Assembly: GCA_035640355.1 (NCBI GenBank)
Contig: DASQWI010000011.1
Coordinates: 1-64,000 of the forward strand
Reading direction: 5' to 3'
DNA from: Actinomycetota bacterium
GTDB taxonomy: Bacteria; Actinomycetota; UBA4738; HRBIN12
Length of the DNA stretch: 64,000 nucleotides
This document shows, piece by piece, positions 53,162 through 62,892 of the stretch. How positions within the stretch are numbered: the first letter of the stretch is position 1; each line of letters starts with the position of its first letter. A model generated the notes under the pieces. It saw only the letters and a program-made list of their open reading frames with translations, was not told the origin of the DNA and searched no databases. Position numbers and translations under genes: made by a program.

Positions 53162-53641
53162 CTTGTCCTCCGTGAGAGAGCCGTTCGGATTACCTCATCA
53201 CAGGGTCAGACGGCAAACGGCCCTCACACTCATCGGTGACAGACAGCTCCTCGGATTGGCGGGGTCGCTACCCCCGGATCGGTGGCGGTCGAAGGCCAGG
53301 GATCGATACGGCTGGTCGGAGGTCGGCAAGCTGAGTCGACCGCTTCGACGCGAGACCTGGGGCGGGGCCCGTTGACACCTCAACTCGCGGCTCCAAGGGT
53401 CTAGTCCGTCGTGGCTTCGAACCTCGACAGGCTGAAAATGATCCGGGAAAAAGGTTGCTGAGATCCTTGCCCGTGTGTAGCTACCACCCGACGTGAATCG
53501 TGCTCGAGACCAGTGACGGTCGCGGAACCAGCCCAGCGCTCCTCGCAGGGCTGTCCTATCAATCCGCGGAAATCGAAGCTTGTTGTAGACGCGCCCGCCC
53601 AGTTCACCCCGGGGACTATGCCTAAGCTCGCGGCGACGCTG
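53162..53641. other. Gap without a supported gene
   Basis: A 480-bp stretch between the VOC gene start and the next methyltransferase stop. I see no credible coding frame or RNA gene. Short open frames here lack ribosome binding sites and family similarity. Confidence 0.4.
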
Positions 53642-54328
53642 TCAGTCCATTGGGACAGCCTCGGCCCAGAAGAACGGCCCCGCGGTGTGGATCTCAGCGT
53701 CCCATCCCATGGCGGTGAGCGTGGACCAGAGCTGCTCCGGGTTCCAGTAGACCTTGACCACCCGAAACGCCCGGCCGTCGCTCACAGTCCGGTACACGAC
53801 CGGCACCGACGGATCGCCGGCGAAGGTCTCGCGAAACGGATCCCCGTATTTCCAGGCATCCTCGAGCTCATCGACGAAGAAAACGCGTCCCGCCGGGGCG
53901 AGGGCCGCTCGCACCGTCGCCCAGAACCGGTCGAAGCCCCCCGGCGGGACGTGCGAGAGCCAGTCGGCGAAGAACACGACGTCGTAGCGTCCGTTGGGTT
54001 GCCACGAGAACACATCGGCCAGAACGTAGTGAACTCGAGGATCCCCGCCGGTCTTGATTCGTGATAGCTCGTGCATCTCGGATGAGGAGTCCAGGGCCGT
54101 GATGCTCGGGGCGTGACGGAGCAGGTGGATGGTCCAGAGTCCAGTTCCACTGGCGATCTCCAGGACGTTCCCCGTTGGCCGGAACCGATCGAGCGCCATC
54201 TCGATCCGTCTCGCATACGCGCCAAGCCGGTCGATCGGGGGCGCTGACGTCACGTCATACTCGGGTGCGCGGACTCGGTAGTACTCCATCTGTTCCCTTA
54301 TGAGGGCGTCCTCGTCCATGTAGGCCAT
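53642..54328 (-). CDS. Class I SAM-dependent methyltransferase
   Basis: A 228-aa protein from ATG 54328 (MAYMDEDALIREQMEYYRVR). The frame continues upstream, but the family begins at about this Met; ATG 54319 is also possible. Motif I is VLEIASGTGLWTIHLLRH, motif II ITALDSSSEM, motif III-like VVFFADWLSHVPP. The EYYRVRAPEYD N-terminus is typical of this group of small-molecule methyltransferases. The substrate is unknown. Confidence 0.85.
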   Translation of the reverse strand: MAYMDEDALIREQMEYYRVRAPEYDVTSAPPIDRLGAYARRIEMALDRFRPTGNVLEIASGTGLWTIHLLRHAPSITALDSSSEMHELSRIKTGGDPRVHYVLADVFSWQPNGRYDVVFFADWLSHVPPGGFDRFWATVRAALAPAGRVFFVDELEDAWKYGDPFRETFAGDPSVPVVYRTVSDGRAFRVVKVYWNPEQLWSTLTAMGWDAEIHTAGPFFWAEAVPMD

Positions 54329-54415
54329 TGTTGACGCCTCCGCGGGAAGTGTCTCCAGCGGGCCGACAGTGTCTGGATAGCCCTTCATCATCACGATCCG
54401 CCCAAAACGCTCCTT

Positions 54416-54838
54416 GTGCATAGACCAGCGGATGACCGACGGACTCGCGCCGCGCGGGACATGGGCTGGATCGCCTGCTTCAATATTCGCCGTGGCCGCG
54501 CCGGCCTTCGTTCTTGGTTCAAGGGCGTCCTGAGGCAAAGGCCGGTATTGACAACCCACGTCGCGCTCGAGGCGACAGGACGGGGAGCCACATTCCATCT
54601 GTACAACGAGTCGGATCAATGGCTCTGGGAATGGTCGGTGGACGCCGACGTCTCACCACCAGATTCGCCTGTCCGGGACAGGCTCGAGGCCGAATGCCAT
54701 TGGGCCGTGGCAGCGATGGAATCTCGGCTGACACTTCCTCGGACATTCCCTCACCTCGCTGAGATTCCAGACGGCATGAAGCGGCTGCCCGGGTGGCCGT
54801 GGGACGTCACGGCTCCCAACCCGGATCTCGCGGTGTGA
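54416..54838 (+). CDS. Hypothetical protein
   Basis: A 140-aa frame, perhaps starting instead at ATG 54461 (MGWIACFNIRRGRAG). Segments THVALEATGRGATFHLYNES and WEWSVDADVSPPDSP look beta-rich. Its 5' part overlaps the non-coding upstream extension of the divergent methyltransferase. No family or ribosome binding site is recognised. Confidence 0.45.
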   Translation: MHRPADDRRTRAARDMGWIACFNIRRGRAGLRSWFKGVLRQRPVLTTHVALEATGRGATFHLYNESDQWLWEWSVDADVSPPDSPVRDRLEAECHWAVAAMESRLTLPRTFPHLAEIPDGMKRLPGWPWDVTAPNPDLAV

Positions 54839-54944
54839 GGCGCTTAGGACGGCCATCTCCATCCGCGTGGAAGAGGTTCCAGAAACGTAGACCCCCGCAT
54901 ACCGGCGATCTCACCAGAATGCAGCTTCAGCCAATACTTCCTCT

Positions 54945-55172
54945 ATGAGGAAAACCGCCGCACGGTTCGAACGGGCGCTCGTTGGAGGGATCGCGGGTTT
55001 CATGATCGGGTCGTCGAGCGCATTCACTCTCGCTCTGCTTGTCGCAGCGGTGACCCACCTGTTCGGACGTGAGGTTTTCCTATTCGGTCGGGACGGAGTA
55101 GTGGCCGGAGCCATCATCGGCGCGATCGCAGGTACAGCGTTCCGATGGCGCGCTTCAACTGAGCAGTCGTAG
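54945..55172 (+). CDS. Small two-helix membrane protein
   Basis: A 75-aa protein (MRKTAARFERALVGGIAGFM). Two hydrophobic helices at about 13-37 and 49-66, the first Gly/Ser-rich, the second with GAIIGAIAG. No family is recognised. The 230-bp gap after it to 55402 holds nothing I can support. Confidence 0.55.
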   Translation: MRKTAARFERALVGGIAGFMIGSSSAFTLALLVAAVTHLFGREVFLFGRDGVVAGAIIGAIAGTAFRWRASTEQS

Positions 55173-55402
55173 TTGCCGAGGCACGCCGCTCGGTTCGGGG
55201 AACACCTCGGTACCTTCTCGATCCGCCGACAACGCTCCACGTAGACCTTTCGCATTCAACCCGGCGCCTTTCGCGCCTTAGCGCCCGTAGGCAACCGCCG
55301 CCTGGCTCCTGAAGACGGCCGGGCGTGGGTTCGTTCCGGATCCGTCGGCCACGGCGGTTAGGATGCGAGACCCGTTTCACCGTTTGCTCGTCGCGAGGGT
55401 TC

Positions 55403-57118
55403 TTACATGTCTACGACCCGATCGTCGTCGTCCAATCCGTAAACCTCTTTCGCTTCACGTGCGGTCACGATGTCGTCCTCGACGTCGGCGCGGATGAGGT
55501 CGGCTTCGCGTTGTCGCGGACTCCCGACGCCGCCGCCGGTGCCCGTGACGAGTCGTACGAGGTCGCCCTTGCGGAGAGGAAGGCGCGCGGCCTTGCCGAA
55601 CCGCTCGCTCGTGCCGTCGGTGCGGACGACCTCGACGTAGTTGGGCGAGCCATCGTGTCCGCCGTCGACGCCCCACGGTGGATATCGATGGCGCCCGAAA
55701 CCGACCGTGAGGCTGCCGTCCGACAACATCCGATACTCGCGCACGAGTCCACGCCCGCCCCGGCGGCGACCGGCTCCCGCTTCGACGACGTCGAGGCCGA
55801 ACCGTTCGACGCGTATCCCGTAGCGCTGCTCGCACACCTCAGCCGCGATGACGTAGGTCTCACCGTCTCCGACGGAGACGAGCCCGCTCTGTCCGTCGGC
55901 GACGGCGCTCGCGCCCCAGCCGCCGGCCTGAGGCTCGACGAGAAGCGTGGGCTCGCCGGTGTCGGGGTGCGTGCACGAAATCGCCGTCGCGCACACCGAA
56001 ACGAAGCTCCCCGCGGTGAGGCGTTCGGGCATGGCCGGCGCCAGTGCTTTCCACACCAGGTCGGTTGCGGCCTCCGTCGCCTCGAAGTACAGGGCAACGG
56101 GCGCCGGCCGCTCGGCGGTGAAGATCGTGCCGGGCGGGCAGATCACTTCGAACGGGCTGAACCACGCGTCCGAGCCCGGTTCGTCCGGATCGGTGATCGC
56201 TTTGAACACGGTTCGGATGCCCGAGACGAGACCGCTTCGCGTGCAGTTGACCGGGCCGGGCACCTGCGGGTGCGTCCCGGTGAAATCCGCGACGACGCGT
56301 TCGCCGTCGATCTCCACGCGGACGCGGATCGGAAACGGGCCGTTGCCGAGGCCGTCGTCGTCGATGAAGTCCTCCGCCTCGTAGATCCCGCGAGGCAGGC
56401 GCGCCACGGCCGCTCGGGCGAGCGCCTCGCTTCGCTCGTGCGCGGCACGCATTGCTGCAGTCACGACGTTCACGCTGTAGCGACGGCAGAGCTCGAGCAT
56501 CCGCCGTTCGGCGACCTCGAGGCAAGCCGCGAACGCCGTCAGGTCGCCGAACGTCATGTCGGGGAGACGGCTGTTCGCTCGGATCACAGCAGCGAGGTCG
56601 GGATCGAGTTCACCACCACGCACGACGCGGACGAACGGTAACTGCAGTCCTTCCTGGAAGATTTCCACCGAGTCCGCGGTCCACGAGCCCGGATCCTTGC
56701 CACCGACCTCGGTCCAGTGACCCTTCGCCCCGGCGAACGCGACGAGCTCGCCGTCGACAAAGATCGGCCGCACCATCGCGACGTCGGAGAGGTGGCTGCC
56801 GCCGCCGGAGTACGGGTCGTTCGTGGCGACGACATCGCCGGGGGCAACGTCCGGGATCCGCTCGAGCGTGTCGCGGACGGCCTCGCCGAGAGGACCGAGG
56901 AACCCGGCGATGCCGTTGCCCTGCGACACGAGATCGCCTCGCGCGTCGGTCAGGCCGACGGCGAAGTCGAGCACCTCGTAGATGACGGGACTCTGCGACG
57001 TGCGCTGAAGGGAGACGAACATCTCGTCGGTCACAGCAAGGAACGCCTCGCGTAACACGTCCATCGTGAACCGGTCACGCGCCGCGTCGTCGGTTCTCGC
57101 GACATCCGTCCGGGTCAC
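55403..57118 (-). CDS. Hydantoinase B/oxoprolinase-family protein (HyuB-like)
   Basis: A 571-aa protein from GTG 57118, overlapping the HyuA stop by GTGA. Features: FLAVTDEMFVSLQRTSQSP, VATNDPYSGGGSHLSDVAMV (conserved NDPY-GG-H-D metal-binding segment), DFTGTHPQVPGPVN and GTGGGVGSPRQRE near the end. Together with HyuA it forms an ATP-dependent amidohydrolase acting on hydantoins, 5-oxoproline, acetone-type substrates or similar in known cases. The actual substrate is not predictable. Confidence 0.92.
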   Translation of the reverse strand: MTRTDVARTDDAARDRFTMDVLREAFLAVTDEMFVSLQRTSQSPVIYEVLDFAVGLTDARGDLVSQGNGIAGFLGPLGEAVRDTLERIPDVAPGDVVATNDPYSGGGSHLSDVAMVRPIFVDGELVAFAGAKGHWTEVGGKDPGSWTADSVEIFQEGLQLPFVRVVRGGELDPDLAAVIRANSRLPDMTFGDLTAFAACLEVAERRMLELCRRYSVNVVTAAMRAAHERSEALARAAVARLPRGIYEAEDFIDDDGLGNGPFPIRVRVEIDGERVVADFTGTHPQVPGPVNCTRSGLVSGIRTVFKAITDPDEPGSDAWFSPFEVICPPGTIFTAERPAPVALYFEATEAATDLVWKALAPAMPERLTAGSFVSVCATAISCTHPDTGEPTLLVEPQAGGWGASAVADGQSGLVSVGDGETYVIAAEVCEQRYGIRVERFGLDVVEAGAGRRRGGRGLVREYRMLSDGSLTVGFGRHRYPPWGVDGGHDGSPNYVEVVRTDGTSERFGKAARLPLRKGDLVRLVTGTGGGVGSPRQREADLIRADVEDDIVTAREAKEVYGLDDDDRVVDM

Positions 57119-59154
57119 GACGTCTCCTCGATGACGAGGTTCGACAGGTCGTCCACCGAGACCACCTGCCCCGGCAGCACCAGCACCGTCGTGGCCGGTT
57201 CCTCGACGATGCACGGACCGGTGAGTCGTTCTCCGCGTGCGAGCGATCGTCGCTCCACGACGTTCGCGAGTTGCACGCCTCCGTGCTGGTCGAGGTCGAC
57301 CTCACGCGGCCGGAGCTCCGGTAGGGAGGCGGCGGGGGTCGTCCACTCCAGACTCTCGTCGCGGGCGGCGGAGACGCTGACGCGCGCCTCCACGATCTCG
57401 ACGGCGGTGGGAAGGCTGAACGCGTACGTCTCCGTGGACGCGGCGTCGAAATCCGAACGCAGCCGCGCCAACAGGTCGTCGTCGATCGGACCCTCGCCGA
57501 GCGGAACCTCGAGCGTGTGCTCTTGGCCGACGTAGCGAAGGCGGGCGAACCGATTGATGCGGCGTTCGCCCGCCTCTTCTTCGAGCTCGGCGGCGGCCTC
57601 GCGCTCGAGGGCGTCGAACAGTCGTCCAAGCGGTGCGTGGTCGAGCGGCCCGACGTGTGTTCGGACGGCGTCGGCGCGGAACTCGCCGAGGAGCATGCCG
57701 AGAGCGGAGAAGTGACCCGGCGCCGGCGGGATCACCGTGCGAGCTACGCCGAGCTCGCGCGCGAGCAGCGCCGCGTGCAGCGGACCGGCACCGCCGAACG
57801 CGACGAACGTGAAATCGCGGGGGTCGTGACCTCGCCGCAACGTCACCAGTCGCAGCGCATGCGCCATCTGCGCGACGACGTACCGGAGGACGCCACGCGC
57901 CGCGGACGGAGCATCGACGTTCAGTTGCTGCCCGAGCCGGGCAAGGCTCCGATGCGCCGCGCCGACGTCGAGCGGCATGGTTCCACCGAGGAAGTAGTTG
58001 GGGTCGAGGCGTCCGGCGACCAGGTTCGCATCCGTGACCGTCGCGTCGGCGCCACCGCGTCCGTAGCACGCCGGACCCGGATCGGCGGCCGCGCTCCGTG
58101 GGCCCACGTGCAGGCCGCCGGCGTCGTCGACCCACGCGATGGAACCGCCTCCGGCGCCGATCTCGACGATCTCGACGACCGGCACCTGGATCGGGTAGCC
58201 GGCCGTCTTCGGCGTCCGTTCGACGTGGTGCAGTGTCTCGATCCGAACCCGACCGTCGCGAACGGCCGAGGTCTTCGCGGTGGTCCCTCCGATGTCCAAC
58301 GTGAGCACGTCCGCCGTGCCGAGCCGTCGTCCGAGCTCCGCGGCGGCGGTGACGCCGGCCACGGGTCCCGATTCGAGGAGGGTGATGGGTGCCGTGACGG
58401 CGCGTTCAAACGACGAGACGCCGCCGCTCGACCGCATCGCATAGAGCGGTGACGCGATTCCGGCGTCGCGCAATCCGGAACGGAGGTCGTACAGGTAGTC
58501 CGCGACCGTGGGCTTCACGTAGGCAGACAGCACGGCCGTGCTTGTCCGTTCGTACTCGCGCCACTGCGTGCTGACCTCGTGCGAGGCGACGATCTCGACG
58601 CCCTTCAGCAGCTTCGATAGGAGCTCGGCTGTTCGGCGCTCGTGGTCCGGGTTGATCCACGAGTGAAGGAAGCAGATCGCGACGGCGTCGATGTCCGCGC
58701 GAAGGTGGTCGGCAATTCGCTCGACGCCGACTTTGTCGAGCGGAACGAGGACCTCCCCGCGATGGGAGATCCGCTCGCGCACCTCGAATCGAAACCGCCG
58801 GGGCACGAACGGCTCCGGCTTTCGGTAGGAAAGGTTGTACAGGTCGGGGCGGTTCGCCCGTCCGATCTCGAGGACGTCGCGGAACCCCTCGGTTGTCACC
58901 ACGGCCGTCCGGGCTCCTCGCCGTTCGGTGATGGCGTTGATCACGACCGTGCTGCCGTGGACAAAGGCGCCGACGTCGCGTGGTTCGAGGCCGGAGCGCT
59001 CGAGCGCCGAGAGCACGCCTTGCTGGAGGCGCGTCGGCGTCGAATCGGCCTTGGCGAGGAGAAGCTCGCCCGTCCGTGCGTCGACCGCCGCGAGATCGGT
59101 GAACGTGCCGCCGATGTCGATCGCCAGCGCTACGGGGCTCTGTTCGGCGCGCAT
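57115..59154 (-). CDS. Hydantoinase A/oxoprolinase-family ATPase (HyuA-like)
   Basis: A 679-aa protein. Phosphate loops: LAIDIGGTFTDLAAVD and VLTLDIGGTTAKTSAV. Other marks: VHGSTVVINAITERRGAR, YVKPTVADYL, LESGPVAGVTAAAELG, FVAFGGAGPLHAALLARELG. It uses ATP to help open a cyclic amide or carboxylate. It is translationally coupled to HyuB and lies 42 bp after the nitrilase-like gene, so all three form one operon. Confidence 0.93.
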   Translation of the reverse strand: MRAEQSPVALAIDIGGTFTDLAAVDARTGELLLAKADSTPTRLQQGVLSALERSGLEPRDVGAFVHGSTVVINAITERRGARTAVVTTEGFRDVLEIGRANRPDLYNLSYRKPEPFVPRRFRFEVRERISHRGEVLVPLDKVGVERIADHLRADIDAVAICFLHSWINPDHERRTAELLSKLLKGVEIVASHEVSTQWREYERTSTAVLSAYVKPTVADYLYDLRSGLRDAGIASPLYAMRSSGGVSSFERAVTAPITLLESGPVAGVTAAAELGRRLGTADVLTLDIGGTTAKTSAVRDGRVRIETLHHVERTPKTAGYPIQVPVVEIVEIGAGGGSIAWVDDAGGLHVGPRSAAADPGPACYGRGGADATVTDANLVAGRLDPNYFLGGTMPLDVGAAHRSLARLGQQLNVDAPSAARGVLRYVVAQMAHALRLVTLRRGHDPRDFTFVAFGGAGPLHAALLARELGVARTVIPPAPGHFSALGMLLGEFRADAVRTHVGPLDHAPLGRLFDALEREAAAELEEEAGERRINRFARLRYVGQEHTLEVPLGEGPIDDDLLARLRSDFDAASTETYAFSLPTAVEIVEARVSVSAARDESLEWTTPAASLPELRPREVDLDQHGGVQLANVVERRSLARGERLTGPCIVEEPATTVLVLPGQVVSVDDLSNLVIEETS

Positions 59155-59196
59155 ATCGCCTTATACCGCCGCACGACGCTCAGACGTCCTGATCGA

Positions 59197-60075
59197 TCAC
59201 GTCTCGGGCGAGAGCCGAACGAGCGCGCCGTACGTCTCCGGCCGGCGGTCGCGGTAGAACTGGAACAAGGCGCGGGCCCGCCGGATGGCGCCGATGTCGC
59301 ACTCGGCGACGAGAACGCCCTCGTCGTCAATCCCCGCCTGCACCAGTACGTTGCCCCATGGGTCGGCCACGAAGCTGCTCCCGAAGAAGCGCAGCACCTC
59401 CTCCTGGCCCGTGCGGTTCACCGCGGCTACGAAGACCTGGTTGAACAGGGCCTGTGCCCTGCACGCCGTGATCCACGACTCGCGAGACGAGAACTCCGGC
59501 TCGGTCGGCTCGTCACCGATCGCCGTCGGGAACGCGATGAGCTCGGCTCCGCTCAGCCCGAGGCTACGTCCGACCTCGGGGAACCACTGGTCCCAGCACA
59601 CGGCGAGCCCTACCGCGATCTCCGGTTCGCCTGCAGGGACGACCCGGAAACCGAGATCGCCCGGCGCGAAATAGAACTTCTCCTCGTAGCCGGGGCCGTG
59701 CGGGATGTGCACCTTGCGATACTTGCCGAGGAGCGCGCCGTCGGCCGAGACGGCGATCGACGTGTTGAACATCAGGCCTTCGGCCGCGCGCTCAAACACA
59801 CCTCCGACGACCGTGATCCCGTTCTCCCTCGCCATCTCGGCGATCGCAGTGGCAACCTCGCCGCCTGGGACCTGCTCCGCCAGCGCGTACAGCTCGACAT
59901 CCATGCGCTGTCCGACGTACCGGTCGGCAAACAGCTCGGGAAGGACGACGACGCCCCCGCCGCTCGACGCGGCCTCAGCGACGAACTTGGACGCCTTGGC
60001 CAGGTTGTCTTCGCGCGAGGGCGACATCGCCATCTGCGCGATCGCGACACGGGCGACGCGCGGGCTCCTGCTCAT
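59197..60075 (-). CDS. Nitrilase-superfamily amidohydrolase (N-carbamoylase-like)
   Basis: A 292-aa protein from ATG 60075 (MSRSPRVARVAIAQMAMSPS). The catalytic Glu-Lys-Cys triad is visible: VVLPELFADRY, YRKVHIPHGPGY and LAVCWDQWFPE. The sequence FYFAPGDLGFRVV and NGI... regions resemble N-carbamoylputrescine amidase and beta-ureidopropionase. Next to HyuAB, an N-carbamoyl amino acid hydrolase function, the second step after hydantoin ring opening, is likely. It is divergent from the permease gene. Confidence 0.9.
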   Translation of the reverse strand: MSRSPRVARVAIAQMAMSPSREDNLAKASKFVAEAASSGGGVVVLPELFADRYVGQRMDVELYALAEQVPGGEVATAIAEMARENGITVVGGVFERAAEGLMFNTSIAVSADGALLGKYRKVHIPHGPGYEEKFYFAPGDLGFRVVPAGEPEIAVGLAVCWDQWFPEVGRSLGLSGAELIAFPTAIGDEPTEPEFSSRESWITACRAQALFNQVFVAAVNRTGQEEVLRFFGSSFVADPWGNVLVQAGIDDEGVLVAECDIGAIRRARALFQFYRDRRPETYGALVRLSPET

Positions 60076-60197
60076 GCCCGTTTCGTGGACCTGGGTATCG
60101 GGGTCGTGTAGCCGGGGTCGGGCGTGTAGACGGCGTGCAACTTGACCTCCTCGTCCGAGCGGAACAATCATCCATCAAACGGCCATAGGGAGGGATC

Positions 60198-61913
60198 GTG
60201 AGCGAGACGATCACGGAGCCCGAGGGTCGCAAGCTCTTCACGCGGCAATCATCGGGGCTCGTCCGCGAGGTCAGCGTCACCAACGCGCTGTTCTTCAATA
60301 CCGCCGCGTTCGTCGGAACCGGGGTGGGCTGGTATCCGGTCTTCTACACGCTCGCGTTCATCCCCGTCGGGTCGGCGCTGTTCACGACGTATGGGTGGGC
60401 GGCGATCATCGTCGGCGCGTTCTGCATCCTGCTGGCGTTGATCTTCGCGTCGTTGTCGAGCGTCATGCCGCGCTCAGGCGGCGACTACGTGTTCACCAGC
60501 CGGCTGATCCCAGGTGTCGGCCCGTTCCTCGGTTGGGTCGAGTCGTTCACGCTCGTGATGGCGTCGATCGCCATCATCGCGTTCGAGGTGCCGATCGTTC
60601 TGCGGAACCTCCAGATCACGGGCCGGATCATCGGCATCGGTACGGGCAGCGACTTCTTCGAGCGGGCGAACGGGTGGTTCGCGCGCGACGGCGTCATCAT
60701 CGGATGGCCCGGGTTCATCGGCGCGCTGCTTGTTCTAGCGCTCATCTTCTGGGTGGTGATCCAGTCCACACGCCGGTTCCACCGCATCGTCACGGGGCTC
60801 GCCGTCGTCTCGCTCGCATCGGCCGTCGCCATGTTCTTGTTCGGACTGATCTCCATCAGCAAAGGAGCGTTCGAGTCGAACCTTCCGCGGTTCGCCGACG
60901 GCGTGACCGTCGCCGACCTGCAGCAGGCGGCCATCGACAACGGCTTCAAGGGAGACAGCGTCGGGATCTTCCCCATCTCGGTCTTCGCCTTCATGGCGGC
61001 GATCCTTCTGCTCAATTTCATCGGCTTCCAATACAGCGCATACATCGCCGGTGAGGTCACCGGCAACGTGCGGCGTGGGATCCTCATCGCGTTGCTCGGC
61101 GCCCTCGGGATCGCCGTGGTAATGAGCAGCGTGTACACCGACTTCCTTTCGCACCGCATTGGGCTGGACACGCAGCTCGGATGGGGCGGGCTGTTCTGGC
61201 TGGGTGATCCGTCGCTCCCGCTCGGCCAGCCGAACTCGCTCCCGCTGCTCGCTTCGATCTCGCGTCCCGGGCTGTGGCCGATCTGGGCAGCCGTCTCCTT
61301 CGGCGGGGCGATCTTCCCGTTCCTACTGTGTCCTGTGTACCTGAACTTCATCGGCCGCCTTGGGCTCGCGTGGAGCCTGGACCGTCAGGTTCCCGAATGG
61401 TTCGGCAACGTGAGCGAGCGCCTGCGCGCGCCGATCAACGCCATCCTGACGGCGCTTGGGGTCGCGGTCGTGTTCGCCATTCTCCAGAACTTCGCACTTC
61501 TGCCGACGAGCGTCGCGCCGCCCGACGGTCACCTCAACCTCGTCGCCACGCTGTGGTTCAGCATCCTCATGGCCTTCCTCACGTGGTTCATGCCGGGGAT
61601 CAACGCCCTCGTCGGGCCGTTCGCGCGCCGAGACCTGCTCCGGAACGCACCGTGGCGTTCGTGGCTCCCGGTGTTCGGGATCGTGTGGGTGGTGTTCGCC
61701 GGCGTTCTGTTCTGGTTCGCCGGATTCAAGCCGATCATCGACGCGCTCGGCGCGGGCGAGGAGTCGACCCTCGATTACCTGAACCGGACCGGCATCACGT
61801 TCACTCTGATCTTCTTCGGACTCGCGATCATCGTGTACGTGATCCAGGCCCTCCGCCGACGGGCTCAGGGTGTCGACGTCGCCATGATGTATCGAGAGAT
61901 CCCGCCAGAATAG
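60198..61913 (+). CDS. APC-superfamily amino acid/amine permease
   Basis: A 571-aa protein with about 12-13 membrane helices, from GTG 60198 (agggaggg upstream). The helix 1-2 region (ALFFNTAAFVGTGVGWYPVF) and MPRSGGDYVFTSRLI in the first loop are typical of APC permeases. It probably imports the substrate of the divergent HyuAB/nitrilase operon, sharing the 122-bp intergenic control region. The loop between helices 5 and 7 is long and polar. Confidence 0.9.
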   Translation: MSETITEPEGRKLFTRQSSGLVREVSVTNALFFNTAAFVGTGVGWYPVFYTLAFIPVGSALFTTYGWAAIIVGAFCILLALIFASLSSVMPRSGGDYVFTSRLIPGVGPFLGWVESFTLVMASIAIIAFEVPIVLRNLQITGRIIGIGTGSDFFERANGWFARDGVIIGWPGFIGALLVLALIFWVVIQSTRRFHRIVTGLAVVSLASAVAMFLFGLISISKGAFESNLPRFADGVTVADLQQAAIDNGFKGDSVGIFPISVFAFMAAILLLNFIGFQYSAYIAGEVTGNVRRGILIALLGALGIAVVMSSVYTDFLSHRIGLDTQLGWGGLFWLGDPSLPLGQPNSLPLLASISRPGLWPIWAAVSFGGAIFPFLLCPVYLNFIGRLGLAWSLDRQVPEWFGNVSERLRAPINAILTALGVAVVFAILQNFALLPTSVAPPDGHLNLVATLWFSILMAFLTWFMPGINALVGPFARRDLLRNAPWRSWLPVFGIVWVVFAGVLFWFAGFKPIIDALGAGEESTLDYLNRTGITFTLIFFGLAIIVYVIQALRRRAQGVDVAMMYREIPPE

Positions 61914-61918
61914 GTCTG

Positions 61919-62881
61919 GTGGGAAAGGACACCGTCCGCCTGTACGTCGTCTCCGACATCCACGCCTCGGAGAAGGCGTGGCGCAAGATGCTGAACGCAG
62001 CCCGCTCGGGCATGTACAAGGCCGACGCCGTCCTGTACGCGGGCGATCTGACCGGCAAGGCGATGGTCCCCGTCGTGAAGACCGGCGACGGCTTCGCTGC
62101 GGAGATCGCCGGCCGCAGGCGGATCGTTCGTTCCGAGGACGAGCTGGAGAGACTCGAGCAAGACATCGCGAACCTCGGCTACTACGCGTTCCGCACGACG
62201 GAGGACGAGATGGAATCGCTCCGCTCGGATCCGGGCGGGCTCGCGGAGCGGTTCCGAACGGAGATACAAGGTCGGGTCCGGGCGTGGATGCGCCTTGCAG
62301 CCGAGCGTATGGAGGGCTCCGGCGTGCCGATCTTCCTCATCCCCGGCAATGACGATCCCTACGAGATCGACGAAGCACTCGCGGAGAGCGAGTACTGCGC
62401 CAACGTCGACGGACGGGTGGTCGACATCCCCGGCGGCCTGCAGGTGATCGGCTCGGGCAAGTCGAACCGCACGCCTTGGAGCACGCCGCGCGAGGTCGCG
62501 GACGACGACTTCCGCGAGGAGCTGACGAAGTTGACCGATGAGGCGCGCGATCCGCAGCGCACGATCTTTCTGATCCATTGCCCTCCGTACGACTCCGGCC
62601 TTGATCGCGCGCCGCTGTTGGACGCCAACCTCCGGCCGAAGGCCTCGGCCGGCGACCTGCTGCGCGGCCCCGTGGGGTCGACCGGCGTCCGGCAGGCCAT
62701 CGAGGAATACGCTCCGCTGCTCGGGTTGCACGGCCACATCCACGAGTCGGGCGGCGAGGCGAGGATCGGGGCGACACTCACCGTGAACCCGGGGAGCGAG
62801 GCGGCGTTCGGTGTTCTCCGCGGGTACCTGATCGACGTGGGCCCCGACGGCGTCGAGCGCGCGTTCCGGGTCGAAGGCTAG
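61919..62881 (+). CDS. Metallophosphoesterase (calcineurin-like)
   Basis: A 320-aa protein from GTG 61919, 5 bp after the permease stop. The metal-binding motifs are intact: YVVSDIHASE (D-x-H), LYAGDLTGK (GD), IPGNDDPYE (GNDD variant of GNH), LIHCPPYDS (H) and GLHGHIHE (GHxH). A helical insert occupies about 65-125. Known members hydrolyse phosphoesters or cyclic nucleotides. Its link to the upstream permease is positional only. Confidence 0.87.
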   Translation: MGKDTVRLYVVSDIHASEKAWRKMLNAARSGMYKADAVLYAGDLTGKAMVPVVKTGDGFAAEIAGRRRIVRSEDELERLEQDIANLGYYAFRTTEDEMESLRSDPGGLAERFRTEIQGRVRAWMRLAAERMEGSGVPIFLIPGNDDPYEIDEALAESEYCANVDGRVVDIPGGLQVIGSGKSNRTPWSTPREVADDDFREELTKLTDEARDPQRTIFLIHCPPYDSGLDRAPLLDANLRPKASAGDLLRGPVGSTGVRQAIEEYAPLLGLHGHIHESGGEARIGATLTVNPGSEAAFGVLRGYLIDVGPDGVERAFRVEG

Positions 62882-62892
62882 GTTTCGCTCCG

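Noticed and set aside
53401..53607. A 68-codon minus-strand frame in the 53.2-53.6 kb gap
   Set aside because: No start signal, no hydrophobic or domain pattern, and no neighbour in an operon.
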